From positions 2,638,508 to 2,702,507 of the forward strand of contig CBDHGH010000003.1 in NCBI GenBank assembly GCA_965263065.1: DNA of 64,000 nucleotides, in the 5' to 3' direction. The notes below the pieces were generated by a model, which worked only from the letters and a program-made list of their open reading frames with translations, ran no database searches and was not told the DNA's origin. This DNA comes from TK10-74A sp965263065. GTDB lineage: Bacteria; Chloroflexota; Dehalococcoidia; Bin125. Made by a program: the position numbers and the translations under genes. This document shows, in pieces, positions 8,672 to 16,225 of the stretch (its first letter is position 1; the number at the start of each line of letters is the position of its first letter).

Positions 8672-8677
8672 ATTGTA
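8672..8677 (-). promoter_or_regulatory. Possible -10 element for 5S rRNA
   Basis: TACAAT on the minus strand lies about 10 bp before the 5S 5' end, in the gap after tRNA-Ala. No good -35 hexamer is seen, so an independent 5S promoter is only a possibility. Confidence 0.3.
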
Positions 8678-8722
8678 GGACCACTGCGGCGTTCCGCGCT
8701 AGCGGTGGTGGTGGGGTGGGGG

Positions 8723-8798
8723 TGGTGGAGCCGAGGGGGATCGAACCCCTGACCTCCGCCTTGCAAAGGCGGCGCTCTCCCAGCTGAGCTACGGCCCC
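8723..8798 (-). tRNA. tRNA-Ala(TGC)
   Basis: Full cloverleaf with acceptor GGGGCCG/CGGCTCC, anticodon loop TTTGCAA giving TGC, T-loop TTCGATC and an encoded CCA. tRNA-Ala(TGC) usually sits in the 16S-23S spacer; here it precedes the 5S gene, about 15 kb from the 16S. Confidence 0.95.
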
Positions 8799-8898
8799 GG
8801 GTGGGGAGTCCGGCCGGGGAGGGCCCCGGCGGACTCGATGCCGCACCAGTCTACTCCCCTCGGTCGCCTCGGCGGCGGGGGACGGAGCAGTGCCGCCG

Positions 8899-11055
8899 CT
8901 AGACGGCGCCGGCCTCTTCGCGGACGTGCACCAGGGGCAGCCGGACGACCATCTCGGTGAACTCGCCCGGCGCGGACTCGACCTGGATGGCGCCGCCGTG
9001 CTTCTGCACGATGTCGCGGGAGATGGCGAGGCCCAGGCCGGTGCCGCGGTCGGTCGGCTTGGTGGTGAAGAAGGGGTTGAAGATCTTCTCGGCGACTTCG
9101 GGCGGCATGCCGGCGCCGTTGTCGCGGATGCGCACCTCGACATGGTCCTCGCCCCGCCGGGTGGAGAGGAGCAGCGTGGGCATGTAGTCGGCGGCGGCGC
9201 CGGCCTCCTGGGCGGCGCGCCGTTTCTCGTCGGTGGCGTCGCAGGCGTTGCCCACCATGTTCAGGAAGACGCGCCCGAGTTCCTGCGGCACCGCCTCGAT
9301 CTCGCCGGCGTCGGGGTCGAGCTCCTGCTTCAGGTCGAGTTGGAAGTTGGGGTCGGTGGCGCGGGCGCTGTGGTAGGCGAGCCGGGCGTGCTCGTCGACC
9401 AGCTTGTTGATGTCGGTGGCCTGCACCTCGGTCGACTCCCGCCCCATCTGCAGCATGTCCTGCACGATGCGGTTGGCGCGGTCGCCGTGCGAGAGGATGC
9501 GTCGCAGGTTGTCGCCCAGGTCCGTTGTGATCTCATTGACCAGATCCCGCTGGTCCTCGCTCAACGTGCCGCCGGCCTCCTCGAGAACCTCCCGCATTTC
9601 CTCGATCATCTCTTCCGACGACTCCGAGAAGTTCTTGACGAAGTTGAGGGGGTTGCGGATTTCGTGCGCGACGCCGGCGGTCAGCTCCCCGAGCGCCGCC
9701 AGCTTCTCGCGCGCGACGATCTGGTCCTGGGCCCGCTGCAGATCGGCCAGCACGACTTCCAGCTGATCGTTCTTGCCCTGCAGCTCTTGCGCGAGCTGTT
9801 CCACCAGGTTGAGGCGCTGCACCTCGTGGGCGTGGCGACGGAAGACCTCCAGGGCCGCGGCCATGTCGGCCACCTCGTCCTGGCCGACGATCTCGACCGG
9901 GGCCTCGATATCGCCTTCCGCCATGCGCCGCATGCGGTCGGACAGCTGTGCGAGGCGACTCAACAGCACGCGGCCGACGTAGAGCCAGGCGATGAGCAGC
10001 GCGCCGCCGACGCTGACGCCGCTGATGGCGAGCAGCAGCGTGCGCCCCGTCCCGATCGCCTGGCTGGCCGCCTGCGTGGCCTCTTCGGCGCTCGCGTTCG
10101 CCGCGCTCACCAGGTCATCGACTTCGTTGACGAGGTCGATGGCGATGACCCGGTTGAGCCCCAGCAGCGCTTGCTGGCGCTCCCGCAGCCGCAATTCCTG
10201 CTCGAACAGGTCGAAGCCGCGATCGTCGTCGAGGCCGGCGGCGAACATCTGCGTGAAGATGGGCTCGAGCTCGCCGCGCAGGGGCTCCCCGAGCGAGCGC
10301 AGGTTGCGCTGCATGCGTCCGGCCGCCGCCTCGAAGCGCTCCCGCAGCGGCTCGACGGCCGCGGCGATGGAGAGGCTCGATGCGGTCGCCATCAGTTGGG
10401 TGGCGATGTTGAGATCGCCCTGCAACTCGGCGAGATGGCGATAGCGGGCGATCTCCTCCTCCGAGAGGTGCTCGGCCCGCGACGCGGCGGGATCGCCGAG
10501 GACGCGGTAGCCGGTCAGCGCGAAGAACAACTGGTCGTCGATGGCGGGGATCACCAAGCTGTCGAGCAGGCTGCGCAGTTGCGCGAACTCCTCCAGCCCG
10601 GCCACGCTGCGCTCGGTCAGCGTGAAGAGCGCCGATCGGTCGGCCTTGATCGCCTCGATGTTGAAGACCAGCTCGTCGGCCTGGGCGCGGATCGCCGCGA
10701 AGCGTTCGTCGCCGGCCTCTCTGCCCTCCAGCACCGCCAGTTGCGCTTCGAAGGCCCGCTGGCCCTCGGCGATCGTCGCGGAGACGGCGGCGAGTTCCTC
10801 GGGCGTGGCAGCCGCCGCAAGGTTCGGCGCCGCCGCCACCAGCGTGCTGCTGTACTCCGCGACGCCGAAGGCGAGTTCCAACTCGGGAATGCTGCCCTCG
10901 TTGACGCGGGCCTGCGCGCTGCCGACGCTGTTGAACGAGAACCAGCCCACCAGACTCGCGGCCACGGTGAGGAGGACCGCGCTACCAATCCCCAGGTAGA
11001 GCTGGGTCGAGATCCGAAAGCGCAGGGCAAGCAGACGCTTGAGGTAGTCGCTCAC
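8899..11055 (-). CDS. Membrane sensor histidine kinase (HAMP-HisKA-HATPase)
   Basis: A 718-residue kinase. Order: TM1 (about 20-42), a long helical extracytoplasmic region, TM2 (about 340-362), HAMP, a coiled coil (QELQGKNDQLEVVLADLQ), HisKA with phospho-acceptor H464 in GVAHEIRNPLNF, and an HATPase_c domain with N box FLNMVGNACDA and G boxes DNGAGMP and GTGLGLAIS. No receiver domain is attached. It is the last gene of a five-gene unit; its GTG start overlaps the stop of the binding-protein gene by 4 bp (GTGA), so the two are translationally coupled. The binding protein is therefore the likely sensory partner. The phosphotransfer target is probably the receiver of the PP2C protein in the same operon. 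Confidence 0.9.
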   Translation of the reverse strand: MSDYLKRLLALRFRISTQLYLGIGSAVLLTVAASLVGWFSFNSVGSAQARVNEGSIPELELAFGVAEYSSTLVAAAPNLAAAATPEELAAVSATIAEGQRAFEAQLAVLEGREAGDERFAAIRAQADELVFNIEAIKADRSALFTLTERSVAGLEEFAQLRSLLDSLVIPAIDDQLFFALTGYRVLGDPAASRAEHLSEEEIARYRHLAELQGDLNIATQLMATASSLSIAAAVEPLRERFEAAAGRMQRNLRSLGEPLRGELEPIFTQMFAAGLDDDRGFDLFEQELRLRERQQALLGLNRVIAIDLVNEVDDLVSAANASAEEATQAASQAIGTGRTLLLAISGVSVGGALLIAWLYVGRVLLSRLAQLSDRMRRMAEGDIEAPVEIVGQDEVADMAAALEVFRRHAHEVQRLNLVEQLAQELQGKNDQLEVVLADLQRAQDQIVAREKLAALGELTAGVAHEIRNPLNFVKNFSESSEEMIEEMREVLEEAGGTLSEDQRDLVNEITTDLGDNLRRILSHGDRANRIVQDMLQMGRESTEVQATDINKLVDEHARLAYHSARATDPNFQLDLKQELDPDAGEIEAVPQELGRVFLNMVGNACDATDEKRRAAQEAGAAADYMPTLLLSTRRGEDHVEVRIRDNGAGMPPEVAEKIFNPFFTTKPTDRGTGLGLAISRDIVQKHGGAIQVESAPGEFTEMVVRLPLVHVREEAGAV

Positions 11056-12341
11056 TGCTCGATGCTCTCCATGCTGTCCACGGGGTGGTATCGGCCGTCA
11101 CTGCCGATCACCGTCAGGAAGACCGCGTCCGACCCCTGGTTGTCGCTGGCGCTGTCGCCGTAGCGCAGCCTGAACCCATCGATGTCGATCGCCTCGCCGC
11201 GGAGCAGCCCGTCGAGGAAGCAGCCCCGGTCCAGCTCGCGGCCGCAGCGCTCCAGGCCGGCGATGGCGAGGCGCCCGGCAAGGTAGCCCTCGAGGGAGAC
11301 GAAGCCCGGGACCGCGTCGGGCGCGTAGGCCGACAGCGCGTCGTGATAGGCCGCGACGACCGGCAGCGTGTCGTCGGTCGGGAAGGGCACCACCTGCGTG
11401 ACGAAGACGCCCTCGCCGGACGGCCCGAGCTCGTCCGCCAGGGCGTTGCTGCCCACGAATGAGACGGTCATGAAGACCGGGTCGAGTCCCGTGTACCGCG
11501 CCCAGGACACCAGTGCCGCCACGGGCCGGTAGGCGCCGATGATGATCACCGCCTCGGGATCTCCCGCGCGCAAGTCGAGCAGGGCCGTCTTCACGGCCGT
11601 CGTATTGCGCGTGTACGCCCCCACGGCCACGGGCTCGGCGCCGCGGCGCTCCAGGGCCAACTGCACGCCCCGGAGCCCGGCGCGGCCGTACGAGTCGTCC
11701 TGGTACATCACGGCGATGCGCTCGATGTCGAGGTCCTCCGTGAGGCGGGCGACCATCTCCTCGGTCTCCTGGTAGTAGGAGGCGCGGAGGTTGAGGACGT
11801 ACGCCAGTTGCGCATCGCGCAGCAACTCAGCCCCGGTGAAGGGCGCGATGTAGGGAACGCCGGCGGCCTCGGCCACCGGGACGGCGGACCGCGACGTGGG
11901 CGTCCCGACCGCGCCGATGAGCGCGAAGACGTCGTCCTCGATCAGCTGCAGCGTGTTGGCGATCGCCGCCTCGGGTTCGTAGGCGTCGTCGAGGGACGAG
12001 AGCTCCACCTGTCGGCCATGGACGCCGCCGCGCTGGTTGATCTCGTAGAAGGCGGCTTCGATGCCGAGCCGCATGTTGCGGCCCAGCTCCTGCGCGGGCC
12101 CGCTGAAGGCGGCGGACTGCCCGAAGAGGACGCGCTCGCCGGAGACGCCGGGCACTTGCGAGCCGTCGGCCGACGCCGCGGCCGGGGTCAGTGCGGAGTC
12201 GGGGTCTGGGGGGGCCGGGTCGCCGTCATCCGATCCGCCGGTGCAGGCGAGGGTGGCGAGCAGCACCGCGACGATGGAGAGCGTCGCGATTCCTCGGACC
12301 CTCAGCCGGTACAGGGCCGTGGGGCGCGACACGACGCCCAC
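11052..12341 (-). CDS. Periplasmic amino-acid-type binding lipoprotein (Peripla_BP_6 family)
   Basis: A 429-residue type I periplasmic-binding protein of the Leu/Ile/Val (LivJ-like) family. An N-terminal signal ends in a lipobox (LLATLAC), so it should be anchored outside the cytoplasmic membrane. The fold begins with RVLFGQSAAFSGPAQELGRNM, typical for the family, followed by the region GVHGRQVELSSLDD. No permease or ATPase genes are nearby. Its stop overlaps the start of a histidine kinase gene, which suggests a ligand receptor rather than transport. It begins with GTG 1 bp after the preceding kinase-like gene. The ligand cannot be read from the sequence. Confidence 0.87.
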   Translation of the reverse strand: MGVVSRPTALYRLRVRGIATLSIVAVLLATLACTGGSDDGDPAPPDPDSALTPAAASADGSQVPGVSGERVLFGQSAAFSGPAQELGRNMRLGIEAAFYEINQRGGVHGRQVELSSLDDAYEPEAAIANTLQLIEDDVFALIGAVGTPTSRSAVPVAEAAGVPYIAPFTGAELLRDAQLAYVLNLRASYYQETEEMVARLTEDLDIERIAVMYQDDSYGRAGLRGVQLALERRGAEPVAVGAYTRNTTAVKTALLDLRAGDPEAVIIIGAYRPVAALVSWARYTGLDPVFMTVSFVGSNALADELGPSGEGVFVTQVVPFPTDDTLPVVAAYHDALSAYAPDAVPGFVSLEGYLAGRLAIAGLERCGRELDRGCFLDGLLRGEAIDIDGFRLRYGDSASDNQGSDAVFLTVIGSDGRYHPVDSMESIEQ

Positions 12342-12342
12342 G

Positions 12343-12762
12343 TCATCCCACCCTCCGGGAGACGAGCGTGATGTGGTTCTTGCCCGAGATGCGCTCGTAC
12401 TGGACCTGGTCCATCAACGTGCGCACGAGGTGCACGCCCTGGCCGCCGATCCGACGGTCCTCCAGCGACGATGACAGGTCGGGCGGCGGCGCGTCGTTGA
12501 GCGGATCGAACGGCCGTCCGTCATCGGTCATCTCGATCGTCACCTGCTCCGCCTGCGAGGTCACCGTGAACTGGATCTCGTGCAGACCGTCGTCGTGGCC
12601 GTAGTTGATGACGTTGAGACCCAGCTCCTCGAGCGCCAAGTGCACCCGGAAGATCAGCTCGGGGGACCAGTGCTCCTTCTCGCCGATCTCCTCGACCGTC
12701 GCGGCGATGCGATCCAATTCGCCGGGGTCGGTCACGATGGTGAAGCTGTATGGCGGGCTCAA
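12343..12762 (-). CDS. RsbW-like serine kinase / anti-sigma-type ATPase
   Basis: A 139-residue stand-alone GHKL ATPase domain of the RsbW/SpoIIAB type. The N box is EELGLNVINYGH and the G box is GGQGVHLV. Such kinases phosphorylate STAS antagonists and sequester a sigma factor or another target. It starts at TTG overlapping the stop of the PP2C gene (TTGA). Both partners, a PP2C phosphatase and a STAS protein, are in the same unit. No sigma factor gene is present, so the output is unknown. Confidence 0.85.
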   Translation of the reverse strand: MSPPYSFTIVTDPGELDRIAATVEEIGEKEHWSPELIFRVHLALEELGLNVINYGHDDGLHEIQFTVTSQAEQVTIEMTDDGRPFDPLNDAPPPDLSSSLEDRRIGGQGVHLVRTLMDQVQYERISGKNHITLVSRRVG

Positions 12763-13925
12763 CGCTCGGGCTCCCGGCGCCGCAGCGTGACGCAGGTGAC
12801 GTCGTCGGACTGCGGTGTCTCCCCCGCGAAGGCCGCGACGGCGTCGAAGACGGCATGGTTCGCGCCCTGGGCATCGGCGGGCGGGGCGGCCGCGAAGACC
12901 TGCCGCATCCCCGCGATACCGAACTCTTCCCGGTTGCCGTTCATTGCCTCGGTGACGCCGTCGGTATACAGGATCACGGTGTCGCCCGGTGCGATCGTGA
13001 CCGTGTGCTGTTCGAACAGGAAGCCGGACAGGATCCCGAGTGCGATGCCTCCCGTCAGGGGCAGCAGCACCGAACTCCCATCGGCGTGGACGACGAGGGG
13101 CCCGTCGTGTCCGCCACTCGCGTAGGTGAACTCTCCGCTCGCGGGGTCGTACACGGCATAGAGCAGCGTGACGAACATCGAGGCCTTGTTGTCATCCGTC
13201 AGGAGGTTGTTGACCTCCCGGAGCACTTCCGACGGCTGCTCGGCGCCAATCGCCGCGCCCTTCAGCAGCGTGCGGCTCGACATCATGAAGAGGGCCGCGG
13301 GCACCCCCTTGTCCGAGACATCGGCGATGGCGAGCCCAATGCGACCATTGTCCAGCTTCATGATGTCGAAGAAATCGCCGCCAACGTTGCGCGCGGGAAT
13401 CATGCTCGCGAACGACTGGAAGGACGGTCCGTCGGGGAAGCGCGTCGGCAAGATCGACTGCTGCATCGTGCTCGCGACATCAAGCTCGTTCTGGAGCACG
13501 ACCAGTTGGTCGCGAGAGGAGAGCGCCTCGCGCCACTCCAGGAGGTGCTGCAGCGTGCGCTCGATGGTGACCCGCAGGTCGGCGAAGTCGAGTGGCTTGG
13601 TGACGAAGTCGAAGGCGCCGCGGTTCATGGCGGTGCGGATGTTCTTCATGTCGCCATAGGCCGAGATGATCACGGAGCGGATGTTGGGATTCACGTCCGG
13701 GATCTGCGAGAGCAGGGTGAGGCCGTCCATCAGCGGCATGTTGATGTCGGACAGCACCATGTCGATGCCGTCGTCGGCGTTCAGCAGCTCGAGTGCCTCG
13801 ACGCCGTTGTGCGCGAAGACGAACTCGTAGTGGCCGGCCCGGATCTCCCGGCGCATGCGCTGCAGGATCAACGGCTCCAGGTCGGGCTCGTCGTCGACGA
13901 CGAGGATCTTGTACGACTGTGCCAT
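12759..13925 (-). CDS. Response regulator fused to PP2C (SpoIIE/RsbU) phosphatase
   Basis: A 388-residue protein. Receiver domain about 1-125 with acidic pair DDE at 11-13 and phospho-acceptor D60 in MVLSDINMPLMDG, a helical linker, then a SpoIIE-type PP2C domain with GGDFFDI, IADVSDKGVPAALFM, ASGGHDGP and LYTDGVTEA metal-binding motifs. It should dephosphorylate the STAS antagonist when its receiver is activated. The start at 13925 is chosen because it precedes the canonical receiver start AQSYKILVVDDE; a frame to 13943 adds six residues. It links two-component input to the RsbW/STAS switch in this operon. Confidence 0.9.
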   Translation of the reverse strand: MAQSYKILVVDDEPDLEPLILQRMRREIRAGHYEFVFAHNGVEALELLNADDGIDMVLSDINMPLMDGLTLLSQIPDVNPNIRSVIISAYGDMKNIRTAMNRGAFDFVTKPLDFADLRVTIERTLQHLLEWREALSSRDQLVVLQNELDVASTMQQSILPTRFPDGPSFQSFASMIPARNVGGDFFDIMKLDNGRIGLAIADVSDKGVPAALFMMSSRTLLKGAAIGAEQPSEVLREVNNLLTDDNKASMFVTLLYAVYDPASGEFTYASGGHDGPLVVHADGSSVLLPLTGGIALGILSGFLFEQHTVTIAPGDTVILYTDGVTEAMNGNREEFGIAGMRQVFAAAPPADAQGANHAVFDAVAAFAGETPQSDDVTCVTLRRREPER

Positions 13926-14012
13926 CAACTCACCAACAACCACGGCCGGTTCGCCGTCGTGCGTGCTGCCACCCCAGCCTGAGTCCCGGTGCCCGATCGC
14001 CCCGTGGCTCGA

Positions 14013-14351
14013 TCAGCCCCCGACCGCGGCGACGGCTTTCGCTTGGGTATCATGGGTCTGGATGATCTTGTCGAAGCCGCTGATCTCGAAGACCTCGCGC
14101 ACCGGACCAACCAACGAGCAGACGGCGAACTTCCGGTTCTCCCCCTGGAGTGACCGCGCGATAATCAGGATGACCCGCAGACCCGCGCTGCTGATGTAGA
14201 CGAGTCGCTCCATGTCGAGGACGACCGGGGAGTCTGTCCCGGCGATCGCGGCCTGCACAGCGTCCTGGAACTCCCGGGCGTTGGCCCCGTCGACTCGATC
14301 CTCAGTCAGCGCGACCAGCACCTCCCCTTCCTGCTCGGTCCTGATCTCCAT
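14013..14351 (-). CDS. STAS-domain anti-sigma factor antagonist
   Basis: A 112-residue single STAS domain (SpoIIAA/RsbV type). The phosphorylation site lies in VYISSAGLRVIL; Ser55 is the expected target. The ATG at 14351 has a GGAGAGG ribosome site 6 bp upstream. It is the first gene of the signalling unit, 87 bp before the PP2C gene. In known systems the dephosphorylated form binds the RsbW-like kinase and releases its target. Confidence 0.88.
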   Translation of the reverse strand: MEIRTEQEGEVLVALTEDRVDGANAREFQDAVQAAIAGTDSPVVLDMERLVYISSAGLRVILIIARSLQGENRKFAVCSLVGPVREVFEISGFDKIIQTHDTQAKAVAAVGG

Positions 14352-14745
14352 GCTGTCCTCTCCGTCCTCAATGTTGCGCCGAAGTCGCGGTTCGGCCCAG
14401 CGGCCCCAGTCCTTCGTCTCCAGGGCACACAATAGTGGATGCTGCCCGTCTACAGTCTACCCCAGCGCTCACACGACCTCACGGACGAGGGCCAGCGCGC
14501 TGTTTCGCCGCGCCGGGCGCCACGTCATGGGCCATCCCCGAGGCGCGGCCAACGCGCGAACGCCTCATCAGTCCCGCGCTGCCGCCCGGGGCGCATCCGT
14601 GCGGACTCTCGCTCACACCCGGACGGGCTCTCAGCGTGGACATCCGCTCAGGACGAGCGACGCTGGGGAGGCCGCCGCCGAGGCACCCTCTCCCCTCCCG
14701 GGCGGCGCAAGCGACGACCGGCAAAACTCCGGCGGGCCGCCGACA
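14352..14745. other. Intergenic region without recognised gene
   Basis: About 390 bp between the STAS gene and the DUF2236 gene. It should contain the promoter of the signalling unit (minus strand). Open frames here have no family resemblance or ribosome site. No strong promoter hexamers were seen. Confidence 0.5.
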
Positions 14746-15945
14746 TCACCAGGTTATGGACTCTTCCGTGTAGACGTGGTCGGGCAACGTGTAGCGGACA
14801 CCGTCGTCGTCAAACAACGAAGTCCCCAGCAGCGTCGTGAACTGCGCGAAGTTCGTGTTATCGCGCCGTCGCCGGAGCAGATTGCCCAGCAGGTGGCCAT
14901 ACCGCTGTTGGAACTTGAACCACGTGACCGCTCCGAACGAGGAGGTCGACGGATACATCAGCGAGTCGGCAGTCTCGCTCCCGATCAGTCCGCGTGAGAG
15001 CCGGTACACGTACTGCGCGAGATCACGGCGGGCGTCCGGCTCAATCATCCCGGCGATCAAGGGGGCCGAGTTGACCAGCGCGTGCGCCATCACGATCGAT
15101 TCGATTTCGCAATCCGGTTCGCACATATGGCCGACGTCGTACAGCTGCAGGGCCTCCTCCGTATCGCGGAACAGGATCGTCTCCGGAATACTCATGAGAT
15201 GGCCCGTATAGCGCCACACGGCCATGAAGCTGGCGTGCTCTTCGTCATTGTACCTGGCGCCGAGGGTCTTCATGTGCAGCAGCAGTCGCGCGGAGAAGGC
15301 AGAAATGGCGTAACCGAGATGCGCGGCGCTGATCGGGGCGCCCCACGCCTCGGTGTCCCAGTCTTCCGAATGGTTCAAGAGGTACCTGAGCCGTGCGTGC
15401 ACGATCCGGATACGGACCGACAGCTTCCAGCCGTCTCCATCCCGGTACAGGCCGCCGGGGAGGAAGATCTCGATCATGTGACGGTTGTTCTGACCCAGAC
15501 GCCTGACTCCCTGGTCGCGCACCCGCCCGGTGATGAAGAAGGACTTGGCGATGTTGGTCGTGAAGCCTTCGATCAGCACACCCGCGACGAACGCCGCCAG
15601 GATCAGCTGCGAGTTCCGATGGAACATACGGACACCCGGGGCCAACGACGCGTAGTCGAGCCACTCGGGCGGGGTCTCCGCCTCCCGGAAGAACGCCCGC
15701 AGCGAGTCGGGCGCGCCCCGCAGCGCCTCGTCGCCCTCTTGGTTCATGGCCGCTTCCATAAGCCGCCGCGACTCTTCCGGGCTGAACTCCGCGAGATCAT
15801 CCGTCATCGCTTCAGCCAGGGGATCGCCGATCAGCGTGTGCGCGATGTAGTTGTCCGCGATCTCGGGCGCGACCGCGCGGGCCTTCTCGTAGCCGGGCTT
15901 GTAGTCGATCGGTATGGTGATCGGCGGCTTCAGGCCAAGTGTCAT
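14746..15945 (-). CDS. DUF2236 / MpaB-like putative haem oxygenase
   Basis: A 399-residue, mostly helical protein of the DUF2236 family, which includes MpaB and the rubber-cleaving latex-clearing protein. The family His is likely that of VRIRIVHARLRYLL, followed by the conserved segment ISAAHLGYAISAFSARLLLHMKTLG. A second characteristic region is FMAVWRYTGHLMSIPE. Related enzymes carry b-type haem; the substrate here is unknown. The start at 15945 has a GGAGA site at good distance. The next gene upstream on the same strand is an MMPL exporter, with a ~280-bp gap. Confidence 0.78.
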   Translation of the reverse strand: MTLGLKPPITIPIDYKPGYEKARAVAPEIADNYIAHTLIGDPLAEAMTDDLAEFSPEESRRLMEAAMNQEGDEALRGAPDSLRAFFREAETPPEWLDYASLAPGVRMFHRNSQLILAAFVAGVLIEGFTTNIAKSFFITGRVRDQGVRRLGQNNRHMIEIFLPGGLYRDGDGWKLSVRIRIVHARLRYLLNHSEDWDTEAWGAPISAAHLGYAISAFSARLLLHMKTLGARYNDEEHASFMAVWRYTGHLMSIPETILFRDTEEALQLYDVGHMCEPDCEIESIVMAHALVNSAPLIAGMIEPDARRDLAQYVYRLSRGLIGSETADSLMYPSTSSFGAVTWFKFQQRYGHLLGNLLRRRRDNTNFAQFTTLLGTSLFDDDGVRYTLPDHVYTEESITW

Positions 15946-16225
15946 CGCGGTTCTCCGCAATCCCAACGCAACCGATTGGCTGGGGGGATTCCGGCGAGAC
16001 TCTCAGAAGGAATCAGGTGGGCGTCGAAGCGCCGCTGAACCCACTCCCCAGCGACTGATCGTCGTCATCCTGAACCAGAGTCATGATAGCACTAGGCGGT
16101 CGGAACGCTATCCGAGATGCCCTCACGTCGTCCACTCGCCATGAGGGGTCGCGGCGCGTCGGGAATGCCCATGCCTCGGCTCAGCGGCGGCGCCGGAACG
16201 CCGGGGGACGCGCACCGGCCTTGCA

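Noticed and set aside
8890..11163. 757-codon plus-strand frame
   Set aside because: It mirrors the histidine kinase gene; the composition (Gly/Arg/Asp/Val-rich) is that of a shadow frame and the opposite strand has all kinase motifs.
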